Origin: Aptenodytes patagonicus
Lineage: Eukaryota; Chordata; Aves; Sphenisciformes; Spheniscidae
DNA: 64,000 bases
Direction: 5' to 3'
Assembly: GCF_965638725.1 (NCBI RefSeq)
Contig: NC_134949.1
Coordinates: 110,466,586-110,530,585 of the forward strand
The notes under the pieces are model-generated. The model made no database searches, had not been told where the DNA came from, and saw nothing but the letters and a program-made list of their open reading frames with translations. Below are positions 50,343 through 63,622 of the stretch, one piece after another. The number at the start of each line of letters is the position of its first letter. Positions within the stretch are counted from its first letter, which is position 1. A program made the translations under genes and the position numbers.

Positions 50343-53300
50343 AAGCAAGGATCTTCCTGCCTACCAATAATTAGATTCAATAAAAAAACTTAAAGAATCC
50401 ATCAATTATTCAAAGGAATTGCTGCTTTCACATACTGAATACTGCCATCTGTGCTATGGATGAAATTCAGCCTTAGGCCTGTGCTCTATCTAAATCCTCC
50501 ATGTTTTTAAAGTATATATCTATATATATTCATTATCAACTCCTTCTCCATCCCACAGCAGAAAATGTAGCACAAGTGGGGATAACTGAGTCATTTTCTC
50601 ATTATAAACTACTTTACAATTCAATGCAAAAAGGAAAAAAAAAATAACCCTTACATTAATATGTATAAGAATTTTTAAAGTTGAGAAATGTTCCACATAG
50701 AAGCTAAATCAATCCCCTTCACATATGTACTATTTTATTACAGAACTATACTTGCTGTTTAGTTTCATGCTTCTGTATACTTTTGCATGTTTATAACATG
50801 GTGGAAATATTGTAGTGTGGAATATATCTTCAAATTTGATGATCTGGGGTACCAAAACTATTGTTGGGTTGAATTGTTATTGATATTTGCAAATTAGAGA
50901 CAGCAAAACCAGAAATAAATCAATATTCCATGATTAATTATATATTCAAATTAAATATGCTTAAGATTCAGTGTGAGATTCAAATATATTTCTATGCATA
51001 AGTATATTTATTTCATGCCTGCATCACTGCATACTCAAATAAGCTAGGTTCAGCTATCTACATATGTGGTGTGGGACTTGAATCAGTACTTTGTATTTAG
51101 TGGAATTCTCTTACGTACACAATTTGCTGCATTATAATCCAAATATCTAGCACTCAGGTAAATTTGCTGGGTTTGTATTTGTTTGATTGTTTTAGGAAAA
51201 CTGCTTTAACATAAGCAATACTGCAAAGTATACCAGTACAGAAAGAAATATGGTTCAGTAAATGTAGAGCAAAATTCTGACTGTACTTAATCTGATGTTA
51301 AAACTCCAGCTAGTTGAATGGAGCCAGTACTTCAACCCCAACTGTGCCTGGTTTTGTGGTATACTGCCCTTTGCCAGGACTAGAAGTATAGATAATTTTT
51401 TGGTTAGTAACCTATTGTCTACTCTGAGCAGTAGACATGGGTGATAACGAGACTAATTTAGATATGGCTACTTACTTAATTTCAAATTACTAAATCGTGA
51501 GAGGGATGATCTGTAAAATGCGAGGGGATGTGTCTTGTGCAAAGTACAAGTGAAGTACATTCTCCGTAGAAAAGCTGCCTGAAATGGAGCTAGAAATTTT
51601 GTAAATTGTTTTGCTCCCGGTCAGGATGAAATTGTTGGACCAGCCGAGTGTTGCTGTCTTTGTGTTTCAGCTCTGAACTGTCACGCAAATTGCAGTTTAA
51701 GTTTCTCATGTGCTCACTTCTATTCTTAACGTGCCCCTCTAAGGCTAGGTCTCTCTGAGTGTATCATCACTATGTGACTTCTCATGTTCCATGCCAGTTC
51801 GAGTAGGCTTCAATGGCTCTGAAGGATGTGGTATGAAGCCCAACCTACACAGCTAGTAGGGCCAGAAGACATACCTGGAAGGAGCTAATCCTCTACTACC
51901 ACAAGCAGGCACATTACAGGATCTTTTTTAATAAACTGACAAGTCACATCTTAGCAGCTATTAGGATTTCTCCTTCACTTGACAAGCAGTCCCCAAACCC
52001 CACCACTCGAATAGTCAGGAATTGTCAGCCCCCGGGTTCTACAGAAACACGTTACTTTGGGTAAATTTCACAAGGAAGCCAGGCATCTTGCAAAAGCACT
52101 TTGCATTGCTGCCAGCTGGCATCCTGATGGGTTGACAGGAAGCAGAAGGCCTCAGGAGTCCTATCTTTCAGGCATGCTGTCCTCAGTTGTCTGGGATCAA
52201 AGTGTCCATAGTTCTCAAGGAAATCATCGCTAGGGTTGTCTTAGTGCCAGTGGAATTTAAAAGACGTGTTTTTGTGGGGAATTGTAAAATTCACGATTTT
52301 TTAAAATGGAAATTAACTACAATTGTGTAATGTTTACGTGCTCTCTGAAACAAGTTTATCATTCTTAGCCTGTAGATATATTAAAACAGAAACCTACATA
52401 TTCCCCTCAAAGAAAATAAGCTTCTTTTAACTCATTATAATATCTAACTATTTTAATTTTTGGTAAAGATCACTTTGGACATGACTAAATTCGATCGCTT
52501 CCTTTTCATTCTTTCTAGCTCAGAGAGATGCTAAAATGTCACTCGGTACTTGTGTCATACCACAAAGCATTCAGTTGTTTGACCTTCTGTGTATATTGCT
52601 GTCCGCTACTTTTCTTCCTATCTTATATACTTCTTTTTATTTTTACTTCCTACACACAGTAGTGTTTTTCTCAACAATTTGGATGCTGATGATTGGCAGT
52701 AGAGATAGCTCATACTTTTTCTGTTGAAAAGAAAGATGGTATTTCATGGAAAGCGATTAGGATCATTGTCAACACATGGTATTTCAAGAAGACTCAAATG
52801 GTAAATTCCTGGCAGAATAGTAAGATACATTTGATGTGGTAAGTCACTGAAGAGAGAAATGTATCTACGCAGCCATTTTGTATATGAAACAGTAAGTTAA
52901 CTTAGGGACTGCTTGACTATTCCCTTCATTGTGTGTTTTTCATTATACAAAAGACTAACCTTTTTGCTATAGTCCCCTACTATTTGATTTATTACACTTT
53001 GTTAAGGCTAATTAGTTAATTTTGTTATTTAGAGTGTTCATTGTTGACCTCTTTATATTAGGTATGCTGGCTACATAGCAGAAATATAACTTTTTCAAGT
53101 ACCAGAATAAAGTTGAAATAAAGTAAAATAGTCTTCATGGTGAACTTCTTTTGTCTTGTGTCTCCACTAGAGTTATGTGCTTTTCTTGGCTAATATGGCA
53201 AATTCCGATTCTTTATTGTATTTTAAGATTTTTACTATTTTGAAGTAATCATGCAATACAACAACTACAGTTTACTAGCATTTTTGCAAGGCATCTGAAA

Positions 53301-54218
53301 ACCAGGCTTCCAGTATTTAATTCTGGTTTAGGTTTTTATTCTGAAAATGTAGAGCCATTGTGTTTTAACATACAGAAAATTTTAGCAATTCATTTTAAGA
53401 AGTTATTTGGTTCATGATGAAGTGATACAGGATAATCCTAGACTATTATTTTCTGTGGTATTAGTTCCATTTTCACAGAAACTACCATGGTTTCATTTCC
53501 CGTGTCCTCTTTTTCATAAGAACATCAAGAGAATAATTACTGGGAAAGTCTTATTCTCACACTGCAGTGTATATGTATCCCTTTAAAGCCGAGTTCTCCT
53601 TTGTTGATCTCTGTTAATTTTGCTTTGCTTCAGACCTCTCTGTAGGCTATTTATAGGTAACCACACATTCACAAGGACAAAATCAAATCTCTACAAATAA
53701 TTTCTATAACATACTTTGCTTTGGATGCATGCAAAGACAATTTCATTGACACATAGACCATTTAAAGTAATATAAACTTGTTTTCCATTATGTCTTCAAC
53801 ACAACCAGTTAATATTGAGCCAGTACACATTCTCTGTTTCTATACCATTATTTCTAATTAGCTTAACAATTGACTTGTATCTTTTCAGTGCATGCCTGCT
53901 ATTAATGCCATTCTGTTTATAACTTTTTGGCTACATTTGTGGTTTTTGTGCCAATTATTCTTTCCTATGCGTGATCAGCAACAGAAGTAATCGGGCATTT
54001 AGAAAATATGACCTATTAGCAAAAAGTGAAAGAACTGGTGTTATTTGGAGAAGGTGGAGGGATATATTACAGCAGTCTCTAATCTCAGCTTGCAGTCTTT
54101 GCAAAAGGTTGCAAAAATAAGAGAATAAACTGTTCTTGTTGTTGCTAGTGAATGTGGAGAAATAATGGGCAGCAATGGAATTTTAGATTAAACGCAAGAA
54201 AGCTGAAAGTGTTGCATT
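50343..54218. other. AT-rich unique sequence, no recognisable gene
   Basis: A less AT-rich stretch at about 51600-52260 has no open frame of note. Frames elsewhere are under 65 codons. Nothing is recognised. Confidence 0.5.
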
Positions 54219-54310
54219 AGGTTACCTCAGGAGGCACTTGGATCTCCATTATTAGAAGCTTTTAAGATTGGACAAATATTGGTCAGAGATGGTTTAAATG
54301 TAGTTGATCT
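54219..54310 (+). mobile_element. Ancient CR1 3' fragment (degenerate)
   Basis: A recognisable order of CR1 3'-region words is present: a TTACCTCAGGAGG-like segment, GGATCTCCATTATTAGAAGC, TTTTAAGATTGGACAAATATT, GTCAGAGATGGTTTAAATGTAG. It is strongly diverged and lacks the terminal octamers. Confidence 0.65.
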
Positions 54311-57300
54311 AGACATTAGCAAAGTTACAAAAGCATGTCAGGAAACAAAAATATAGTTTATTTGTAGAGAAATGTATGAGAGCAGCCGGGGTTGTAGCTA
54401 TTTAACTAAAATAGATAGTACTGATAGATATGAGGTAACATGTTGCTGTTAATAAATTTAAGCAAATTGAAATTGCTTCAACAAGTGAGATTTAGTCATT
54501 CCAAAGTGAATGGAATGACTAAATCATAAGGGCATTTTTCTGAGAAGATTGAAGTCCTTGCTTCAGATCAGGTGGGGCAGGGACTTGAATACAGGAGGCC
54601 ACATATGTTAGTGAGAGCCTCAGGTACTGGGCAGTTTGGTTTATCCACCCACTGCGCAGTCCCAGCCTCAGCCGGGTTTGTCCTGAGGATGGCTGCCAGG
54701 GACGTCCTGCAAGCAGGACAGCTCTGGCATTTTGAAGGCTTTAGCATTGCTTGAGTTTTAAAGCATCTTTGGAACATACATATAAGTGCTTTAGGGACAT
54801 TACTGGAAGAAATTTAAGTGCTGGGGGAATTCATGGGACTGTTGGACAAACAGCAAGCTGGTAGGGTATTAATGTTGATAATTCCTTTGTGAATTTAGCT
54901 GTGCGGAGGCCAAGAGTTAGGCCTTATGAGTGGGGCTTGGTAAGGAAAGAATTCCTTAACAGGAAGGCTTGAATTGAAAATTGAAACAACCTTCCCCCAT
55001 CTACAAATATTCTAGCTGAAAAAAATAACAATGGAAAAAAATTCAACCTGTATTCGAAACACTGAAATATTTTGCTTGACCTGGAACAATTGTGAATGGA
55101 AACCTCCCTAAACTAAGTGCTTTTTCTTTTGCAATTGGATTGGGCTGGCAATACACACAGTGGCTGTGGCTCAGCTGACTGGAAGTAGCTTGTTAAACTC
55201 CCCGGATCCAAGTCACCGGTTATGTGTACCCTTGGATGAAGCGGTGATACCCAGGCTTCAAACAGAGAGATATCACATAGTTGTAAATAAGAAATCAGAT
55301 GAATTTGAGAATTTATGTCCAAAGTGTCCCAGTAAGAAAGTTTAAAAAAAAAAAAAAATCAGTATTGTTGCATTCTGCAACACTGTCTCATGCCCACCAC
55401 TCTCCTACATACAGCCAAGGAATCTTTCTATTAGCATAGCTCAAAACAGCCTTGAGGCTTGCCACGCTACTCCAGTTTCAGAGACAAGCTTATCAGTTTC
55501 TTAGAAGTTACAGCTACTTTATACAGAAAGGGACAGCTACGACAACCGGCTTCAAGCCTTCTATTGCTCTGTTCAGGGTAAAATATGCACCACGTTGCAA
55601 GATCTTGCTATTTGTGACTGAGTTGTTCAATAACATTTTGGGTGTATTGGACCAGAGTAGGCGCTGCTGGCATACAATTGGGTTAAAGCATAAAATGTAA
55701 AATTTGGTGTTTACATGAATTTCCAGATTTCATCATGTTGCTTATTTAAATAATTTCACAACTAAAAATGTTAGTTAAAAAAAGATACTGACTGACTCAT
55801 GATCTCTAGATCAGAAGCAGATTTTCTGTGTGGAGATGATACCAAACCAACTTCTAACCCACATAGAACTCATGTATAATTCTTGTAGGCATGAGCTGTT
55901 GAGTTAAAACTATGTATAGTCTTGAAATACAAATTTTCTGTAAATTATTCAAGAATGTCTTCCATACAAGGCTGATAGTGTTACATACAGTAGAAGGAAA
56001 TGAGTTGCTTAGGAAAGAAGTATCCATCACTGGTAGTGTGAGCATTAGCTGACTTCACTCATAAATGCCCTGATCCCTGTAGAATTGCAACCAATTAGAA
56101 AGAACCTTTTTATAGCTTTTATTTGCAAAAAAGAAGGGGGAGAGAAGGGAGTGAATAATACCCTTCCAGCAGAATACCTTAAATACCTTCACAGACAGAT
56201 GTGAAACATTGATGAGACAATATGGCCTTACTGCCTTGGAGTGCCTGTCTGCAAAATACAAGTTACAGAATTCCAATTTTTCCACTTTTTTTGGAGCCAT
56301 TTTGCTTGTAAAAGTGTTGTAATTATAAAGATTTCCCTCAGATGACAGTTGTCTGCAAAATATTGACAGGAGCTCTTCTCAGCTGTCTACTGTACAATTT
56401 AACAGACTCCACATTCCTGGAAACACAGTGGAATTTTTATTGTGCCACAGAGCTATTGACATGAACTTTACTGTTTGAGAATGGCAGAAAATATCTAGGA
56501 AGCAAAATAGAGACGCTTACATAATCTTTATCATTCTGACAAATCCTTTGTTATACTCGGCCTTTGTGGTCCTTGGAAGTTCCTGAGGAAGTGTGAATGT
56601 TCAGATAAGAAGGCCAACATCATCCATCAACTCCGCAATGGACAGATAGAATAGGCTGTGTCTACCTTTTCCTTCCAGTGCTTCAAATGCTGTAAAGGAG
56701 GTTCAAGCCATATTCGTTGCTCAGACCTTCTAGTAAGGTTACATGAGGCAACTCATAGTCAGAGAGAGCAAAAGACGGATTCTACAAAGGCAAGGAATCT
56801 AATCTAATTCATTTATATGCATCAAGGATAGTGTCAGGAACCTTATTACAAAATTATGTTTGTAAATGTCTCTGCAGTTGTGGCTCATTCAAAGAAAGAC
56901 CTGAAAATAATAATATCTCATTGTTCAGCAGCCTCAGTAAACTTTGTCTTAACAATTAGCATTTTAAAGAATAAGGCTATGTGTTAACCAGCATCAAACA
57001 AACAGTGGCATTATGTTGAAACAAACATAAAGATAATAATAAATACACAGTGACAGAATTCACCTTTCTTTGAGTTCTCACAAAAACACAGGCAAGGAAT
57101 GAAAATATTAAGCTGCCTATACAAAAGGTTAGCACTTCACACTGCAATATGCAGAACTGTGTTGAAATAACATAGTTTTGGTCCATGTATGGTGATAACA
57201 TTGCATAGTGTTGCTTAATATTGCATTGCCCTGCTCCCTATGCTCTGCTAAAATGGTGAGGCACAGAACTGTTAGTCATAATATGTTAGTCAGAGATAAA

Positions 57301-60300
57301 GTGGGAGCTTTGTAAATGTGTCATCTCACTTAAGTTGTTCCATTTAATGCTCACCTTCAGATGCAGAGTGAGGAAAATGCAAGGAGCTGGCAATTGATCC
57401 GTTCAGGGTAAGTTATAGTAGCTTCCAAGAATAGATGACATGGCAGCATAAGTATCGGCTGAGGGACACAGCCCACCATGTTTCACAGGATCATGTTTCA
57501 GCAACATGTGCATGAGCTGGATTTAATTGATTGAGAGCAGCATCTGAGTGGGTGCATAAGAGGGGGAGTGCTTTCTTAATGTTTCTTTGGTTTTTTTCCT
57601 GCTTTTGATTAAGCAAAACCAGAAAACCAAGCAAACAACTAAAGCAAAGTATACTGTAGGGGTGCAGACCTGAAAAAAAAATCCCTAAGAAAATGAGTGA
57701 AAAGACATTTAGAACTGTGAGCAGATAAAACATTTCTTGCAGTTTGACTCATATACATTAATGAAATCAGGCCTTTAAATATATATTTTTTGTACATGAA
57801 CAACACTATATTAAAGAAATTCCTAATTCCATTAGCTGTTTTTCCTCCTGAAGAGACAAGCTTTATTTGACTGTTCAACTCAAGAAGGGTAATGATAACT
57901 GATATATATTATGAAGTAGCAAAATACAAAACGTGCATTTTTTCTAACATGATAGTCAAGCAAGTTTATAGATAACACTAATAAAGAATGAATGATCACT
58001 TTTCTGCATGGATGAAAAGTGTACGTGAAGGTAATGTCACTATAGGGACACTGCATATAGGATATAAAATGAGAAAAGGAAATATTTTAGAGGTGCTATC
58101 AAAAAGACCTCACAGGCTTGTAGTAAAGATACGGAGCATAATTGTGGTTGTTAATCATGCCAAATATTTACAGTCATACCTGAACTGTAGCTGTCAAAGC
58201 CGGTTGTCTTTGTGGTGTTCTGCAAAAGAAAACACTAACTATATTTGCTGCAGCATTAAGTGATCTAAGGATTATCCTCCTTTTAGACAGGCTCTCTTCT
58301 CAGCTATCTAGCTGATGCCTGCTTGCCTTGGTAAACAAGAGGGGACCACATATTCAGTTGTTTTCTTTTCATAGGAGTTTCCTTCTCCCTAGACAGCCAT
58401 TAGTATCCCATTTTATCTATTGCTATTTGACACATATGGACACCGTTACTATAATATGTATAAATATTTTATTTAAAACCCACAGATGGACAAAAGCTAT
58501 TTAAATCCTGCCTCACTGAAGGGAAACAAGGGCTAGAAAGAATAAAATTATGCTGACTAAGAAAAATAAGGCTATAAAAATAAAGCGTAGGTATATGGCA
58601 GGTCATTTAACACAGAATGAATAAAAGTAGTGTTGGGAAAAACATACAGCCAGAAGCAGGACTGTATACAAATTTGGTTTTAGTTTACAATATAATCTTA
58701 ATTACTATAATCATAACTCAGTGTAATCATATGTTGGTGTTCCCCCAAAAATGTTAAAAGGATATCTATGTGGCTAATGATATTGACATTTTTGTTTAGG
58801 AATATGTACGTATAATGTATAAGCTAAACAGGAAGGAGGGATAGAATTAAAGCAGCCTGGGCAGTCTTCTAGCAACAGAAATCAGCCATATTGGATACAA
58901 GAAACAAAAAAACCCTCACCACTCTTCAGTTTCTGAGGCTAGATGGAAACGAAATCCTTATCTGCAAGACAGGAGAATTAAAGAAGAAGTAGTCAAAAGT
59001 TTACAAAAGTCCCACAAAGATGTTTGAGTGTGGCCAAACCTATTGTTTGTTCTAATTTGGAATATTTATGTATCATTAAGCAGCAAAAGCAATAGTTAGA
59101 CATGCTGGCAAGGATGAGACTAGGTACCAAGAAATGAGCAGAAAAAATGAGAAGCTATCCCAGAATCTGTTAAAATGATAGACTTTCTACTATGTGCAGG
59201 TGAAATTAATGTGCTTGCTAGCTGACTCAGAAATTATGGTTAGCAGGCTGCTCTTGACCAGACAAAGTTTGAATAGCAAACTGCCGGCGTAATTATCAAT
59301 ATGATACCTCTGTTTAATGGGAGTGAAAAACCTCTTCCCATATATGACGTTCCCATGTAGTGAAGGCTCCACATAGCAAATAACAGTTGAAAGCACAGTA
59401 AGATGGGATTTACTGAGGGTTACCAGCAAGAGCACGTCCAAGGCCTGTGGATGCAAACAAGGGTTGTTTGCCTGTGTTGAAGCTTTATATATTTGTTAGT
59501 GTTGCTTTATTTTCTAGGTTGGAGATACCTACATAACTTTACCTTTCACAAACACAACTTTATACAGCATATAACCAGCAAAGTGGTTTACCCCGCAAGT
59601 AATATAAGGTAGATTCATCTCAAATATGATGTAAATTAATCTCATAATTTAATTTCTTACGGTCATAAGAAATGATTGACCCTTAGAAAAAGACGTATCA
59701 TTCTACTTACGTTGTTTCTAATACAAATGTAATTTGAATAAAACATAAAGATGCAAATTTCCCTTAGCTTTCAGTGCAAAGCTATTAATCATTTTTCATC
59801 TTTTGCAATATTGCATTTCCATTTTAGTATTCATATGACAATTTATTCTAATTGCTCAGGGCACTTACTACCATAGCCAGCTTTTACATTTATTTGTTTC
59901 AAATCTCGGTTTAAACCAAATGTGAAGTTTATTACCATTATCGTCATCAGTCAATATATTTGACTAAAATACTGAAAAATCCTCTTGAAATTGGTACTTG
60001 TACAAGTTAAGCCCAGGTAGATAGTGACTGCAAAGGGAATGTTTTTGCAAACTAAGGCTTTCTCAAAAACCTAAGTGATTGGAAATTTGTGATCTTCAAC
60101 AGATTTTGGATCAAATATAGTTTCATGCTCTATTTACATTTTAGTAGACCACTCCGTTGTTAACAGTAATAAATTAGTAAAGTATTAACAGAGAACAACT
60201 ACAAAATATGTTTTGTTAGTCTATGGAAAATCCATATAGACTGGTGAGTAAATAGACATTGGGTAAGATTTTGGTTTTATTTTTCATTTTTTGGTGTAAT

Positions 60301-60840
60301 TATAGGCACCAAAGCAGATAAGGAATTTGAAGGTAGAGAAAGATATAGCTTTAGGACTTTTTCCAGTGTGGGAAACAGCTAGGAAAAAAAGACCAGTGTA
60401 GTACAAAACCAAATGTAGTCTAGAAGAAACTTCTAAATACTGAATTAGAAATTATATTTGAGGAAGTTCTGGTCAAAGTAAACTTTGTTAGTGAAAACAA
60501 GATCTTGTGTTTGATGCCATGAAAAAGAAATAAACCAGAAGGGGGAAATGACATTGGACAAAGGTTGGATTTTACATTAACCTTCAGGTTGCAGTGATAC
60601 CAACCCAAAATGAAGGCAAACTGCCGCCACTAATGTGGTATTTGCTAACCATTTTGTACTCTTTGTATTAATGGCCATAAAGCACCACAGCACCTTTGGT
60701 AGCATATAGGTTACGCATCAAACAGAACTAGGAAACACTTCTCTCTGGACTGGCAAAAGTAAGTCTGAGATCTACTCAATTTGGAGCAATATCAATCCTA
60801 AAAATTTACTTTTTTCCCTAAAAAAAATCCTCTTTCACAG
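54311..60840. other. AT-rich unique sequence, no recognisable gene
   Basis: It contains the perfect hairpin at 54489-54525 and an A run near 55344. No exon or repeat family is recognised. Confidence 0.5.
54489..54525. repeat. Perfect 15-bp inverted repeat with 7-base loop
   Basis: The arm GATTTAGTCATTCCA (54489-54503) is exactly complementary to TGGAATGACTAAATC (54511-54525), separated by AAGTGAA. It is too short for a typical microRNA precursor. Confidence 0.9.
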
Positions 60841-60933
60841 AAACCTCAGTTTTTCATCAACATTCTGGTGCGAAGTTCCCAGACGGTTCTGTTGACCAAT
60901 ATGTTTCACGCAATGGCGTCTGTCTGACTGGAA
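60841..60933 (+). other. Exon-like segment 3, open frame, 1-1 phase
   Basis: A pyrimidine-rich acceptor (CCTCTTTCACAG, ending 60840) and a donor GAA|GTAAGAG (60933/60934) bracket 93 bases. One forward frame is open throughout: with two bases left over at the start and one at the end it gives 30 full codons, reading THR-SER-VAL-PHE at the start and ending near CYS-LEU-THR-GLY. Both ends are therefore compatible with phase 1, the common symmetrical exon arrangement. Four CpG sites in about 70 bases stand out in this AT-rich context. One minus-strand frame is also open, so strand and coding status are uncertain. No protein family is recognised. Confidence 0.25.
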
Positions 60934-61084
60934 GTAAGAGTCTGATATGTATTCTATAATGAGTATAATCTCATTGTTTCAGGGAGCATGCAAAAAAGCA
61001 TGTTAGAAAGTGTTTTGTATTTTATTGAATTTTCTCTTCCTTGTTCAATTCACATCTCAGCTTCCCTTACTTCCCCCCTGCCCG

Positions 61085-61103
61085 CCCCCCCCCCCCCCCC
61101 CCC
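61085..61103 (+). repeat. Homopolymer C tract (19 bases)
   Basis: Nineteen consecutive C bases, preceded by CCCTGCCCG. Confidence 0.9.
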
Positions 61104-62043
61104 AAAGGGTAAACATGGGTTATGCTCTGATAATGAATGAAGTAAAATGCAGTTTATGGGAATGATCTTCAAACTGACAAGATTATTTTACCTACTGGCT
61201 TTCTGGGAAGCTTTTCACAGTTCCTTTTTTGAATACATGCTATTTGCTCCCAGCTGGAAACACTGTCAACTTCACATATCCCTAGGTCTTGAGAGTCCTG
61301 GGAAATGAAGCTGAAACTGAATGTTGTTAGTTACCATGCTATGATTTGAAAGGTTGGTGAATGTGAGGCAAGCTATATGATGTTGGTACACAAGTCACTT
61401 TTCTCATATACAGTAAATTGCAGCACAAAGAGTGCATAAAAAGCAATTAAATGATTTGTGAAACAGGCTCTTGACATATTCAAAAATTACTAAGGTGAAT
61501 TACTTCTTGGATTGTAAGATAATTATAGCACCAGTCTTCTCATCAACAATGTAGTCTACTCATACAGGCACAATTGCAATGGAGTGCTGTATTTTTATAT
61601 GTGGCCCACACTCTAATTAGCACATTCTAATTTCAAGCTTAAAAGAAAACCACACAAAACATATGGCTTATAGCATTTTATTGTTAACAACTAAGCTGTG
61701 CGTCTCACTGTGAGACAAAAAGCCAATCTTTCTTTTCTTTGATTCAGCCTTGCTCCCTGCTTTTTTATTTCTATCAGATAATTAAATAACCCAAACAAGA
61801 TGAAATGAGTTACTTAATTTCTTTAGGAATTAGAAGTAATTTAGGTTTGAGAAACTACTTTTCGGAGTATTTGAATGTTTTGTTTATAACAGCTTAGTTC
61901 AGCTTGTTTGTTCACTTATTTCTTTTCATCTGCGAGACTTAAAACCAATCAATGATGTCCTGAATTCTCGCTATATTTAATGAGAGAAAGTGCTTGTTTT
62001 ATTTTGCAGTCAAATGCTCCATACTTTCCAAATATCTTCCTTT

Positions 62044-62059
62044 CCCCCCCCCCCCCCCC
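62044..62059 (+). repeat. Homopolymer C tract (16 bases)
   Basis: Sixteen consecutive C bases within a longer pyrimidine stretch. Confidence 0.9.
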
Positions 62060-63585
62060 TATTTTTTTCTTTAGGCAGCATGCTAGTAGCATTAGACTCC
62101 CAAGCTGAGGATGTTGCTAACAGCAGAGTCACAGAGCATGCTAATTACTTGCAGAGAGGTCTCAAAGGTTGGTGAGAGACAAATTCTGATAAGGTAGAGC
62201 AATTGCAATATTGATAACTTCCTTTTCTTGCTCCTTTCTAACTTTTTTCCTCTGAAATGCTCACAAGTCTGTGTCTGTATCTCCAGTGAAGAATAAGATG
62301 TCTTCATGTTAACAGAGCGTTCTTGGTGGATTTTTGTGGTGTAAAGCGGATGGCAGTGCTCCTACTGTCTCTTCAGAAGTAAATACATTAAGGGTAGTGT
62401 CCCACTGACTTTTTGATGAGACAGGTCTGAAATCATCAAGGGCTGGCCCTCTTCTTTCCATCAAAGAGTACAAACAGGACCTATAGAGACCACTGTCTAT
62501 TGAAGACGATAATAGTAATTAGCTTTTATGATAGATAAATCTTCATCCTCTGATGATCAAAGACAGCTAAAATTACCAAATTATATGTGGCAGTTTTGCA
62601 ATATGAATAAAATAAAGCAGCTTTATAATCTCTATGATGTTGTTACATAGTGTTAAGTCTGTTTTAAGTGCATTTAACATTAGTTTGGTTGGTTGTTCCA
62701 AACACAGGAGCTTATTTTTATTAGCAATATTTCTCTATTTAATCAATTATTTATTCTTGATGCAATAAAATTATCTGATAAAAGGCATGAAAGAAAGGAT
62801 CAGCATAAGGGGAATAGGAAATTTTTACTGCTTTTCTCATTTTTCTCTTTCCTTCCTTTTCTTTTGATGTGTGTGCTTTTGTATCGTTCTTTCCATCTTT
62901 TCTACCCTTGCACAACTGTTACAGTCTTATTAGAAGTAGCACTTTCTGGATTCCAAGCAGGAGGTGGGACTCCCTGACCTCCCTCAAGATCGGTTCTATC
63001 CAAAAAACAGGAGCAGGTGACCTGGCACTGGTGAGATAGATAGCTGTAATTCTTGTCACAGAAGATAGGAACCTCATTCCTGTGCTAATAGCAAAATCTC
63101 CTCTTCAATGAGGCAAAGAACTGAGGGTCTAAGGGTCTAGAAGTATGTTACCATTTAGAAATCTTTTTTGGTTTTTTTTTCCCCCTAATGAGCGAGGTCC
63201 CTTATCCCTGTGGTCTGCCTAGATAATGTTTTCTTTTTTTTTTTTTCCTTTCCAAATTAAAATACCCATCTAAAGTAGAGAGGAATTAATTTTTTGATCT
63301 CAGCAATGGTGACACATTTCTGGGCGCTCGAGATATATTTTTTTTTTCCATCCCAAAGTTGGTGCATTGCGGGGAGTGGGTAATGTATGTTTTCCTTTGA
63401 AAGCACATGTGTACGTTCACTGCAGTCTGTCAGGAACATAAGGGATGAGTGACTTTAAACATGGTTATGCTGAGCATTGTGATATCTAACGTCAGGCAGC
63501 TCATTTCTAGAGTTCCCAAATCCTGTTGTACATGTATTGCGTGCACCCTGGCAGGAATCTCTGAACAGGATCCAGCATAGCCAGG

Positions 63586-63622
63586 ATGTGGAGCCAAAGG
63601 CTCTACATGTGGAGCCAAAGGC
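63586..63622 (+). repeat. Short direct repeat, 16 bases at 21-base spacing
   Basis: ATGTGGAGCCAAAGGC occurs at 63586-63601 and again at 63607-63622. This is a simple tandem duplication. Confidence 0.9.
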
